DNA from: CAWCQC01 sp963819905
Lineage (GTDB): Bacteria; Actinomycetota; Thermoleophilia; Gaiellales; Gaiellaceae
Length of the DNA stretch: 64,000 bases
Assembly (NCBI GenBank): GCA_963819905.1
Contig: CAWFXP010000006.1
Location: 1-64,000 of the forward strand
Direction: 5' to 3'
Within the stretch, counting starts at the first letter, position 1, and every line of letters begins with the position of its first letter. The translations under genes were made by a program, and so were the position numbers. The notes below the pieces were generated by a model. That model saw only the letters and a list, made by a program, of their open reading frames with translations, was not told the origin of the DNA and searched no databases. Below are positions 53,000 through 60,944 of the stretch, piece after piece.

Positions 53000-54886
53000 T
53001 CACGTTGCGTACCAGTCGAACCGTTCGGTGCCGATGTTCACGTGGACGTTCTTCGTCTCCAGGTACTCCCAGAGCGACTCGAGGCCGAGGTCGTGGCCGG
53101 TGCCGCTCTCCTTGTAGCCGCCGAAGGGCGCCTCGCTCGGATAGGCGCTGTAGTGGTTGACCCAGATCGAGCCCGCCTCGAGACGGTGCGCCACTCGGTG
53201 AGCGCGGCCCGTGTCGCGCGTCCAGACCCCGGCGGCGAGCCCGTAGCGGACGTCGTTCGCGAGGCGGATCGCCTCCTCCTCGCCGTCGAAGGGGATGACG
53301 ACGACGACGGGCCCGAAGATCTCCTCCTGGGCGATGCGCATGTCGTTCGTCGCACCGGCGAAGATCGTCGGCTCGATGAAGTTGCCGGCCGCGAGGGCGG
53401 GATCGGACGGCCGAACGCCGCCGTGGACGACCGTCGCCCCCTCGGCCCTGCCGATCTCGACGTACTCGTAGACGCGGTCGCACTGGCGGCTGTTGATGAG
53501 CGCACCGAGCTGCGTCTCCCAGCGAGAGGGGAGCCCAACCCGGATCGACCGCGCCTTGTCGGCGAAGCGGTCGACGAACTCGTCGTACACGGAGCGCTCG
53601 ACGAGCACGCGCGAGCCGGCCGAGCAGACCTCGCCCTGCGCGAGATAGATGCCGAAGACCGAGCCGATCACGGCCTGGTCGAGGTCGGCGTCGGCGAAGA
53701 CGATCGACGGCGACTTGCCGCCGAGTTCGAGCGAGACCCGCTTGATCGTGTTCGCCCCCGCCCGCATGACCGAGCGGCCGGTGACGGTCGAGCCGGTGAA
53801 CGCGATCTTGTTCACGTCCGCGTGCTCGGCGAGGGCGGCGCCTGCGACTTCCCCGAGCCCGGGGATGACGTTGAAGACACCGGGCGGCATGCCCGCCTCG
53901 AGGCAGATACGGCCGAGCTCGAGGCAGGTGAGCGGCGCGAGCTCGGGCGCCTTCAGAACGACGGTGTTCCCCGCGGCCAACGCGGCCGAGCACTTCCGGC
54001 AGGCGATGTGGAGCGGGAAGTTCCACGGGATGATCATCCCGACGACGCCCATCGGCTCCTTGCGGACATAGTCGAGCGACGACTGCGGAAGGGCGAGCAC
54101 GCGGCCGTCGATCGCTCGCACGAGCCCTTGGTAGAAGCGCCAGGGATCCCAGCACGCGGGCAGGTCGACGAGCGCAGCCTCGCGGATCGGCTTGCCGACG
54201 TCCCAGCTCTCGATCCTCGCGAGCCGCTCCCGCTCGGCTTCGATCAGCTCGGCGACGCGCAGGAGGATCCGCGCCCGCTTGTCTGGATCGAGGTCGCGCC
54301 ACGCCGGGAAGGCGCGGCGCGCGGCTGCCACCGCGCGATCGACGTCCTCGGGCTGCGCCGCGGCGACCTCCGCGATCGGCTGGTTCGTCGCGGGGTCGAC
54401 CGTCGGAACCGTCTCACCGCCGGCGGCCTCGACGAGCTCGCCGTCGATGACGAGCTGCGTGATCAGCGTTGCCCGGTCGGGCAGGCCCTCGATCCGCGGC
54501 TCCGGCGTCGCCGTCTGTCCCGCCCGGTCCTTGGCCGCCTGACTCCGGGACAGCCCCGAGATGGCCGGCGCAGGAAGGCCGCCCGCTCCTCGCGGGGGAG
54601 GGGGTGGTGGAGGGGCGGGCGCGTCCACGGCCACCCGGCTGCGGGTCTCACGGGTCAGGCCGCCGAGGGCAGGGGAGGGGAGACCGCCCGCGCCGGGCCG
54701 GCCGGGCACCGTCGGCGACGGCGCGCTCGGCGAGAACGTCGAGCCCTCGACGAGCCGGATGCCGAGCTGACCGGCGGCGTCGACCGCGGCGTCGGTCAGC
54801 ACCGTGTGCTCGCGGAGCATGAGCTCACGCTCGCCGGACTCGGCCAGGCGGCGTACGTCGTCGGCGGTGACGACGTGCTTGCTCAA
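53000..54886 (-). CDS. Microcompartment aldehyde dehydrogenase with EutQ-N-like and encapsulation-type N-terminal extension
   Basis: 628 residues from TTG 54886, overlapping the upstream stop (TTGA). Residues 5-47 (VTADDVRRLAESGE, then VLTDAAVDAAGQLGIRLVE) resemble the N-terminus of EutQ/EutT. A Pro-rich linker (about 50-135) carries two copies of GGLPxPAIxGLxR, at 65-79 and 100-114, spaced by 35 residues, like encapsulation peptides. The catalytic part (about 140-628) is NAD-type ALDH: PWNFPLHIACRKCSAALAAG, E387 in LELGGKSP and C421 in QGEVCSAGSR. It looks like a non-acylating aldehyde-to-acid enzyme. It follows the FMN subunit and precedes the shell genes. Confidence 0.92.
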   Translation of the reverse strand: MSKHVVTADDVRRLAESGERELMLREHTVLTDAAVDAAGQLGIRLVEGSTFSPSAPSPTVPGRPGAGGLPSPALGGLTRETRSRVAVDAPAPPPPPPPRGAGGLPAPAISGLSRSQAAKDRAGQTATPEPRIEGLPDRATLITQLVIDGELVEAAGGETVPTVDPATNQPIAEVAAAQPEDVDRAVAAARRAFPAWRDLDPDKRARILLRVAELIEAERERLARIESWDVGKPIREAALVDLPACWDPWRFYQGLVRAIDGRVLALPQSSLDYVRKEPMGVVGMIIPWNFPLHIACRKCSAALAAGNTVVLKAPELAPLTCLELGRICLEAGMPPGVFNVIPGLGEVAGAALAEHADVNKIAFTGSTVTGRSVMRAGANTIKRVSLELGGKSPSIVFADADLDQAVIGSVFGIYLAQGEVCSAGSRVLVERSVYDEFVDRFADKARSIRVGLPSRWETQLGALINSRQCDRVYEYVEIGRAEGATVVHGGVRPSDPALAAGNFIEPTIFAGATNDMRIAQEEIFGPVVVVIPFDGEEEAIRLANDVRYGLAAGVWTRDTGRAHRVAHRLEAGSIWVNHYSAYPSEAPFGGYKESGTGHDLGLESLWEYLETKNVHVNIGTERFDWYAT

Positions 54887-56172
54887 CGGTGGATCCGCCC
54901 GACGAGCGGCACGCCCGTGATCGCCTCCGCCTCGAGCGTCAGGGTGCGCAGGTCCTCGGGCTCGAGGTTGTGGACGTCGGACTTGCCGCAGCAGCGGGCG
55001 AGCATCTGGATCTCCATGGTCATCGCGTTCAGGAAGTTGACGACCCGCTCCGTCGCGGCCTCGACTTCGAGGCGCTCCATGAGCTCTGGATCCTGGGTGG
55101 TGATGCCCACCGGGCAGAGGCCCGTGTGGCACTCGCGGCACGTGCCGGGCGTCACGCCGAGCTTCTCGTAGTCCTCGACGTACAGCGGCGCGTTGCAGTT
55201 GAGCGCGATCATGGCGGCGGTGGCAATGTAAACCGCGTCGGCGCCGAGAGCGAGCGCCTTCGCCGCGTCGATGCCGGAGCGGATGCCGCCCGCGATCACG
55301 ATCTGGAGGTCGCCGTAGAGGCCGATGTCGATGAGCGCCTCGCGCGCCTCCACGACCGCCGCCAGGGTCGGTACACCTGTGTGGTCGAGGAGCAGCAGGG
55401 GAGAGGCGGCCGTCGCCCCTTCCATCCCATCGATGACGATCACGTCCGCCCCTGCCTTCGCCGCGAGCCGGACGTCGTCGAAGACCCGGCAGGCACCGAT
55501 CTTCACGTAGACCGGGATCCGGTGGCCGGTCGCTTCGCGGATCTCCTCGATCTTGAGGCGCAGGTCGTCGGCCCCGATGAAGTCCGGGTGGCGGACCGGG
55601 GAGCGCTGGTCGACGCCCACCGGCAGATCGCGCATCGACGCGACCTCGTCCGAGACCTTGAAGCCGAGCAGGACGCCGCCCGTGCCGGGCTTCGCGCCCT
55701 GGCCGATCACGATCTCGACGGCGTCGGCCTGGCGCATGTGGTGCGGATTGTTGCCGTAGTGGCTTGGGGTCACCTGGTAGACGAGCGTCTTCGACGCCTC
55801 TCTTTCCCGCCGGTGCATGCCGCCGTCGCCGGTCGTCGTCGACGTGCCGACGATCGACGCGGCCCGGCCGAGCGCCTCCTTCGCGTTCGCCGACAGCGCG
55901 CCGAAGCTCATCCCGGAGATGCAGATCGGGGTCGACAGGCGAACCGGGCTCGCGGCGCGGGTCCCGAGCACCGTCCCCGTCTCGCACTTCTCCCGGTAGC
56001 CCTCGAGCGGGACGCGCGAGAGGGTGCACGGGATGAACGTGAGATCGTCGAAGCTCGGCGTCCGGCGGGTCGTCGAGAACGCGCCCATGACGTACCTGCC
56101 GAGCTCCGCCTTGCGCTGGATGTCCTCGATCGTCTCGGGCGACCACACATGCGAGACACGCGGCAGGCTCAT
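54883..56172 (-). CDS. FMN-binding glutamate-synthase-like subunit (MgsC/GlxD-like)
   Basis: 429 residues. It is the isolated GltB central/FMN domain: MSFGALSANAKEALGRAA, STTTGDGGMHRRER, GQGAKPGTGGVLLGFKVS, PVYVKIGACRVFDDVRLAA and VIVIDGMEGATAASPLLLLDHTG line the FMN pocket; CRECHTGLCPVGITTQDPEL holds the Cys cluster of the [3Fe-4S] site. It matches the third subunit of N-methylglutamate synthase and of split GOGAT-like systems. Its partner subunits are upstream; a 175-base gap separates it from the GXGXG gene. The stop overlaps the aldehyde dehydrogenase start. Confidence 0.92.
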   Translation of the reverse strand: MSLPRVSHVWSPETIEDIQRKAELGRYVMGAFSTTRRTPSFDDLTFIPCTLSRVPLEGYREKCETGTVLGTRAASPVRLSTPICISGMSFGALSANAKEALGRAASIVGTSTTTGDGGMHRREREASKTLVYQVTPSHYGNNPHHMRQADAVEIVIGQGAKPGTGGVLLGFKVSDEVASMRDLPVGVDQRSPVRHPDFIGADDLRLKIEEIREATGHRIPVYVKIGACRVFDDVRLAAKAGADVIVIDGMEGATAASPLLLLDHTGVPTLAAVVEAREALIDIGLYGDLQIVIAGGIRSGIDAAKALALGADAVYIATAAMIALNCNAPLYVEDYEKLGVTPGTCRECHTGLCPVGITTQDPELMERLEVEAATERVVNFLNAMTMEIQMLARCCGKSDVHNLEPEDLRTLTLEAEAITGVPLVGRIHR

Positions 56173-56199
56173 GCGCGCTCCTCGCCGGCGACGGCTCCC

Positions 56200-56216
56200 G
56201 CCCGGCGAAGCCGGGC
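56200..56216. repeat. Strong hairpin in the gap between GXGXG and FMN subunit genes
   Basis: GCCCGGC, GAA loop, GCCGGGC: a 7-bp perfect stem in the 175-base gap 56173-56347. No T run follows, so it more likely affects message stability or is a small repeat than a full terminator. The rest of the gap has no credible gene. Confidence 0.55.
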
Positions 56217-56347
56217 TCCCCCGTCGCCTGACGCCGCTCTCGACCGCCGGTCCTCCGGGCCCGTACCTCCGTACTGTGCCCTTCGACCGGCCGCCGAGAG
56301 CAGCGTCCGAGGAACGCGCAGGCTACGAGCGGGTGACAACCGGCGTG

Positions 56348-57052
56348 TCATAACGCCTCCTTCCAGACGGCGAACTCCTTCTTGTCGTAGCGCCAGAGCT
56401 TTCCGGCCGAGCGCACCTTCTTCCACTCACCCTTCGGGCCGAGGCCGAAGGGCTCGACCGTCGCTGCGAGCCAGGCACCCTCCTCGTCCGTCGGCTCCTC
56501 GAGAACCGTGTCGGAGCCGAGGTCGGCCGCCTCGCCGCCGCAGTAGAGCTCTCCCTCGTACATCGAGTCGCCGAAGGCAGGACCGGCGTCGCCGCAGACG
56601 ACCAGGCGCCCCTTCTGCATCATGAAGCCCGTCATGTAGCCGGTGGAGCCGCCGATCACGATCGTGCCGCCCTTCACCGCGATCGCGGTCCGGGCGCCGG
56701 CCGAGCCCTCGACGACGACGAGCCCGCCGCGAATCGACGGCGCGGTCGACGAGCCCGAGCTTCCGTGGACGACGATTCGGCCGCCCATCATGTCCGCGCC
56801 GAGCGACCAGCCGGCGTCGCCCTCGATCTCGATGTCGAGGCCGTCGGCCAGCCCGCCGCAGAAGTAGCCGACGTCTCCGCGGAACACGATCCGCGCGGGC
56901 TCGAGGATCCCGACTGCGAGGTTGTGGCGGGAGCCGGGATTGAGAACCTCGATCTCCGTCTGGCCGCCCGCGATCAGCGCGCGGATCTCCTCGTTCACCT
57001 CGCGCGTCGTCTTGCCGTGGGCATCGACGGTCGCGAGCGTCAGTGCGTCCAT
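56348..57052 (-). CDS. GXGXG-motif glutamate-synthase-like subunit (MgsB/GlxC-like)
   Basis: 234 residues forming the right-handed beta-helix of the GltB C-terminal domain: repeated G-x-x-G-x-x-x-G units such as GDVGYFCGGLADGLDIEIEGDAGW, VVVEGSAGARTAIAVKGG, IVIGGSTGYMTGFMMQKGRL and VCGDAGPAFGDSMYEGEL. In glutamate synthases this domain scaffolds the ammonia tunnel between amidotransferase and FMN sites. Standing alone it is the second subunit of MgsABC-type enzymes. Its ATG overlaps the amidotransferase stop. Confidence 0.92.
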   Translation of the reverse strand: MDALTLATVDAHGKTTREVNEEIRALIAGGQTEIEVLNPGSRHNLAVGILEPARIVFRGDVGYFCGGLADGLDIEIEGDAGWSLGADMMGGRIVVHGSSGSSTAPSIRGGLVVVEGSAGARTAIAVKGGTIVIGGSTGYMTGFMMQKGRLVVCGDAGPAFGDSMYEGELYCGGEAADLGSDTVLEEPTDEEGAWLAATVEPFGLGPKGEWKKVRSAGKLWRYDKKEFAVWKEAL

Positions 57053-57957
57053 GCGCGCGCCTCCCCGCCGGCCAGCTCGTACGTGCGGATCTCCGTCTCG
57101 TCGCCGAACGCGCCGGCGAGCGCGATCCCCTCGGAGACGACGGCCACCCAGTCGTCGGTCTCGGCGACGAGGCAGGGCTTGGTCGAGAAGCGATCGCGTG
57201 CAACGCCGAAGCCGTCGGCGGTCGAGACGAGGTAGGTGAACGATCCATCCAGCTCGTCGATCGACCTCGTGACCGCCTCGTCGAGCGTCAGGCCTCGATG
57301 CATCTGCTCGGCCAGGTAGACGGCCACGAGCTCGGTGTCGTTCTCCGTCTGGAAGCTGTAGCCGCGCATCTCGTAGATGCGGCGGTTCTTGTAGTAGTTC
57401 GTGACGTGGCCGTTGTGGACGACGGTCACGTCGGGGAACGGCCGCGCCCAGAACGGGTGCGAGTGATTCACGTCCACGCGCGACTCGGTCGCCATGCGAG
57501 CGTGGCCGATGCCGTGCGTGAACGGGATTCCCCCGAGGCTCCAGGTCTCGTACATCGTGCGCGCGTCGGAGGTGTACTTGAGGATCTCGAGCTCGCGGCC
57601 GAGCGAGAAGACGCGGACGCCCGGGTTCGAGCGCTCGACGTCGTCCGCCAGGTCACGCAGGTCCTGCGGCGAGTCGCCCTCGGGGGACAAGCCGATCCGG
57701 AAGTACCCCTCGTGGTAGTCCGTCGAGGCGATCTGTCCATGCCGGTCGAGCGCCTCGAGGATCCCCTGGCGCGCCTCGGCGCCGCCGTCGTCTCCCGCCC
57801 AGATCGACGCGAGGAGCTCGCCCTCGTGCGGGGCGCCGTAGAGCGACAGCCCCGTCGAGTCGGGCCCCCGTCCATGGAGCGCCTGCAGCATGGCGACGAG
57901 CCCGTCGGCGACCCGCACGCCGTCGTTCTTGGCCAGGAAGCCTGCGATCCCGCACAT
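57040..57957 (-). CDS. Class II glutamine amidotransferase subunit (MgsA/GlxB-like)
   Basis: 305 residues from ATG 57957 (MCGIAGFL), with AGGAGG upstream; Cys2 becomes the N-terminal nucleophile after Met removal. HGRGPDSTGLSLYG, GIGHARMATES near 149, VNHSHPFWARPF and VVHNGHVTNY with Asn and the Gly oxyanion residues are typical of the GltB/PurF N-terminal hydrolase domain, standing alone as in MgsA. It should release ammonia or an amine from glutamine or a gamma-glutamyl amide. The stop overlaps the GXGXG subunit start, 12 bases. Confidence 0.92.
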   Translation of the reverse strand: MCGIAGFLAKNDGVRVADGLVAMLQALHGRGPDSTGLSLYGAPHEGELLASIWAGDDGGAEARQGILEALDRHGQIASTDYHEGYFRIGLSPEGDSPQDLRDLADDVERSNPGVRVFSLGRELEILKYTSDARTMYETWSLGGIPFTHGIGHARMATESRVDVNHSHPFWARPFPDVTVVHNGHVTNYYKNRRIYEMRGYSFQTENDTELVAVYLAEQMHRGLTLDEAVTRSIDELDGSFTYLVSTADGFGVARDRFSTKPCLVAETDDWVAVVSEGIALAGAFGDETEIRTYELAGGEARAWTH

Positions 57958-57974
57958 GTGCTCCTCCTTGCCTC

Positions 57975-59003
57975 CTACGTCCAGATGGGTTGCGACCAGA
58001 GCCGTTGCGTGGAGCCGATGCCCAGCTCGCGCGCCCGGCGGTAGACGGCCGTGGCGAAGGCCACGTCCTCGATGCCGAGGCCGACCGGGGAGACGACGAT
58101 CCGCTGCTCCCCGTCGGTGCGCCCCGGATGGTCGCCCGCCAGGATCGCGCCGAGCGGGACGACGTCTCGGTCGGCGAGCCCACCCGCCTCTCGCGCCCTC
58201 GACAACGGCCTCGACGGGTGGTAGGTCTCGTGCTCGAAGTCGTCCGTGACGACCAGGTCGGCCGTCGTCACGACCTCGACTGCGATGTCGAGCGAGGAGA
58301 CGGAGAGCACGAGCCCCCCGGGCTCGAGCCAGTCGGCCTCGATGAACGGCGCCGGGGCCATGCTCGCCGGCACGAGGACGTCGGCCCCACGGGCAGCCTC
58401 GCGCGGATCGTCGCACGGGACGAGCGGGGGGCGCCCCTCCGACTCGCGCGCGACGAAGGCGGCGAGCTGCTCCGTGCTCGGGTCGACGACTCGGACTTCG
58501 GCAAGGCCCGCCAGGCTCCGCTCGAGCGCGGCGAGCTGCGTCCGAGCCTGCACGCCGGCGCCGTAGAGCGTGACGACGCGTGCGTCCGGCCGCGCGAGCG
58601 CCCGGGCGGCAAGCCCGGAGACGGCGCCCGTTCGCATTGCCGAGACGACCGTGCCGTCCATGAAACAGACCGGCAGACCCGTATCGGGATCGGAGAGGAG
58701 GATGACGCCGATGCCGCGGGGCAGGCCCCGGGCCGGGTTCTGCGGGACGCTCGGGATCCACTTCATCCCTGCCATCGCGATCGAGCCGCCGACGAAGGCG
58801 GGCATCGCCATGATCCGGCCGAGCTTCTCGTCGGTGTCGATGTCGTCCGACCAGTGGAGAGCGGACTTCTGCGGGGCGACCGTCTCGCCCCGGTGGTGGA
58901 GGACGAGCGTCTCCTCGATCGTGGCGAGGCACGCGTCCATGTCGAGACCGCCGGCCGCGACGACGTCCTCCTGGGAGAGCACGAGGAACTCGGCGGGCGC
59001 CAC
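57975..59003 (-). CDS. Ornithine cyclodeaminase/mu-crystallin-family enzyme
   Basis: 342 residues from GTG 59003; no strong ribosome-binding site is visible. Family landmarks: MKWIPSVPQNPARGLPRG near 90, FMDGTVVSAMRTGAVSGLAA near 125 (substrate Arg in MRTGA), the NAD-binding VVTLYGAGVQARTQLAAL near 150 and VSSLDIAVEVV. Members make proline from ornithine, reduce cyclic imines or split N-substituted glutamates (the SbnB type). It is first in the microcompartment operon, before the MgsA-like gene, so an N-alkyl-glutamate or imine substrate is an attractive inference. Confidence 0.87.
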   Translation of the reverse strand: MAPAEFLVLSQEDVVAAGGLDMDACLATIEETLVLHHRGETVAPQKSALHWSDDIDTDEKLGRIMAMPAFVGGSIAMAGMKWIPSVPQNPARGLPRGIGVILLSDPDTGLPVCFMDGTVVSAMRTGAVSGLAARALARPDARVVTLYGAGVQARTQLAALERSLAGLAEVRVVDPSTEQLAAFVARESEGRPPLVPCDDPREAARGADVLVPASMAPAPFIEADWLEPGGLVLSVSSLDIAVEVVTTADLVVTDDFEHETYHPSRPLSRAREAGGLADRDVVPLGAILAGDHPGRTDGEQRIVVSPVGLGIEDVAFATAVYRRARELGIGSTQRLWSQPIWT

Positions 59004-59070
59004 ACCTGGACAATAGGCGGCGACGGCCCCTGGGACTGCTGGCAGTCGGCTCACACTCGCTCGCCGCGGA

Positions 59071-59085
59071 TGTGCAAGGTGCACA
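59071..59085. promoter_or_regulatory. Candidate operator TGTGC-N5-GCACA upstream of microcompartment operon
   Basis: TGTGCAAGGTGCACA is a near-perfect palindrome, 68 bases upstream of the first gene of the operon. The same half-sites and spacing recur at 60847-60861, at the start of the adjacent regulator. A shared binding site for that regulator is a natural reading. Confidence 0.55.
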
Positions 59086-59104
59086 GCGCCCCGAGCGGGG
59101 CGTC

Positions 59105-60862
59105 TCAGGAGCGCTCGTCGCCGATGCCGCGAAAGCGAATGAGGCGGACGGCCAGCACGAGGTCGAACCAGGCGCTCGGGCTCGCCGGGTCGACACCGAT
59201 CAACCCCGCGATCCTCCGCAATCGTTGCCGCAGCGTGTTCCGGTGGACGAAGAGCGCCTCGGCTGTCAGCCGCGCGCTCCCCCGGTTCTCGAGGAACGTC
59301 TCGAGCGTCCGGAAGAGCTGGCTTCCCTGCCTGCGGTCGACCTCGAGCAGCCCGGCCACAGCGCGCTCGAGCGGATCGGGATCGCGTTCCTGCGAGATGA
59401 GCCAGAGGTGCCGCTGGGCTCCCAACGAGGCGTAGTCGCGCACCCGGCGCTCGTGAGAGGACGTGTGAGCGACCGCGCAGGCGATCCGGGCCTGGCGGAA
59501 CGCGCCCGGGAGATCTCCCGCGGATTCCGCGACCTCCGAGAACCCGGCGACGAAGCCTGCCGGCAGCCGCTCGCCCAGGCGCTCGCCGAGGGCGCTCGGC
59601 TTCGTGCTCGTTGCAGGAACCAGACCGGCGACCATCCGCGGTCGGACGTCCACGACGGCCCCCGCGAAGGTGGAGCGAATCGCCTTCGCCGCCGTTCCGG
59701 TCAGCGCCGCGCTGTCGTCGTCCACGGCTTCTGCGGTCAGGATCGCCCACGGCTTGTCGAGGTCGACTCCCATCCGGCCGGCCAGCCCGGCCGACGAAGG
59801 ATCGCCGGCGCGCAGGGTGTCGAACAGCTGTCTGACGGCCGATCGCTCGACCGCCGCGGCGCCGAGCCGGCTCTCCTCGAGCGCGACGGCCAGGTGGTTG
59901 GCGATCGTTTCCAGGAGCGCGAGGCTGTCCTCTCCGAGCCGCCTCTCGTCGCGGGCGTAGCAGGCGACGAGCCCGACCGACCGCCCCTCGAAGTGAAGCG
60001 GTGCCGCGAACAGCGAGCGTGGCATCGCCTCGAGGCCGAACCGGCCGGCCAGCGGGTCATCCGCCTCGACGGCGGTCGAGCACGGAGGGCCCGCGAGGAG
60101 GCCCGACCACCGGCCGTCGAGCGGAACCGAGTCCGCCCGGACCGGCCCGGCGCCTCCGCCCACCCAGGTCTCGACGGCCAGCACGCGGCGCGGCTCGTCG
60201 AGGCGTAGCACGACGACGAGGTCCGCGTCGAGCAGCTCGAGGCCGGTCAACGCCAGGCGCTGAAGCGCCTCCGGCGCGCGGGCGGCCGACGTCATCTGGC
60301 GACCGACGTCGGCAAGGCTTCGAAACACTTTCATCGTGCGGACGGCCTCCTCGTGCAGGCGCGCGTTCTCGACTGCGCCGGCGACGAGGCCGGCGACGGC
60401 CTCCATCAGCCGCACGTCCTCGTCGCTGAACTCGTGCGGCGCCGTCGTGTGGAGCGTCAGGACGCCGACGAGCCTGTCGTCGCGGCCCACCACCGGAACC
60501 GTGAGTACCGACTGGAAGCGAATGTCCTCGAGCTCGGGGACGAGCTTGTAGCGAGGATCCGAGAGCGGATCGTCGGCGATGATCCCCGGCCGCCGGCTGA
60601 CGGCCGTCCAGCCGGTGAGCCCCTCGCCGAGCGCGAGCGTGAACGTGCCGATCCAGTTTCGGTAGCCCTCGGAGGCGCCGCGGATGACGAGGCGCTCCTG
60701 CTCCTCGTCCCACACGTACACGAGCGCCCCGGCGCAGCCGACGAGCGCGGTGCAGACCTCGGCCGCCTGGTCGAGGACCTCGTCGACCTCGAGGCTCGAG
60801 TTGACCCGCGCGATGAGCGCCGAGAGCGTCTCGACCTCGCTGCGGGTGTGCATCTCGCACAC
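59105..60862 (-). CDS. GAF-domain transcriptional regulator with PucR/CdaR-type C-terminal helix-turn-helix
   Basis: 585 residues from GTG 60862 (or ATG 60853). Two GAF domains are seen, about 12-165 (LDQAAEVCTALVGCAGALVYVW, LTVPVVGRDDRLVGVLTLHT) and about 180-330 (ALTGLELLDADLVVVLRLDE, FAAPLHFEGRSVGLVAC). A central region follows and residues about 510-580 form the PucR HTH: LFRTLETFLENRGSARLTAE and ALFVHRNTLRQRLRRIAGL. It probably senses a metabolite of the pathway and controls the microcompartment operon and the divergent GmaS-like gene. Confidence 0.88.
   Translation of the reverse strand: MCEMHTRSEVETLSALIARVNSSLEVDEVLDQAAEVCTALVGCAGALVYVWDEEQERLVIRGASEGYRNWIGTFTLALGEGLTGWTAVSRRPGIIADDPLSDPRYKLVPELEDIRFQSVLTVPVVGRDDRLVGVLTLHTTAPHEFSDEDVRLMEAVAGLVAGAVENARLHEEAVRTMKVFRSLADVGRQMTSAARAPEALQRLALTGLELLDADLVVVLRLDEPRRVLAVETWVGGGAGPVRADSVPLDGRWSGLLAGPPCSTAVEADDPLAGRFGLEAMPRSLFAAPLHFEGRSVGLVACYARDERRLGEDSLALLETIANHLAVALEESRLGAAAVERSAVRQLFDTLRAGDPSSAGLAGRMGVDLDKPWAILTAEAVDDDSAALTGTAAKAIRSTFAGAVVDVRPRMVAGLVPATSTKPSALGERLGERLPAGFVAGFSEVAESAGDLPGAFRQARIACAVAHTSSHERRVRDYASLGAQRHLWLISQERDPDPLERAVAGLLEVDRRQGSQLFRTLETFLENRGSARLTAEALFVHRNTLRQRLRRIAGLIGVDPASPSAWFDLVLAVRLIRFRGIGDERS
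60847..60861. promoter_or_regulatory. Candidate operator TGTGC-N5-GCACA at the regulator/GmaS-like divergent region
   Basis: TGTGCATCTCGCACA (flanked by G and C that extend the stem) overlaps the first codons of the regulator, as expected for autoregulation, and lies 84 bases upstream of the divergent GmaS-like gene. The half-sites match the site at 59071 exactly. Confidence 0.55.
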
Positions 60863-60944
60863 AGGCTAGATCATGGAGCCGGGCCGAGCCCGCGGCGCAG
60901 TTCGTCTACGCTCTTCCCCCACCCGAGGAGGCACGGAGGAGCCC

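Noticed and set aside
54883..57957. Ordinary glutamate synthase (GOGAT)
   Set aside because: The three domains are split into separate genes, there is no GltD-type small subunit, and the set lies in a microcompartment operon. MgsABC/GlxBCD-like is the better fit, though a GOGAT-like reaction is not excluded.
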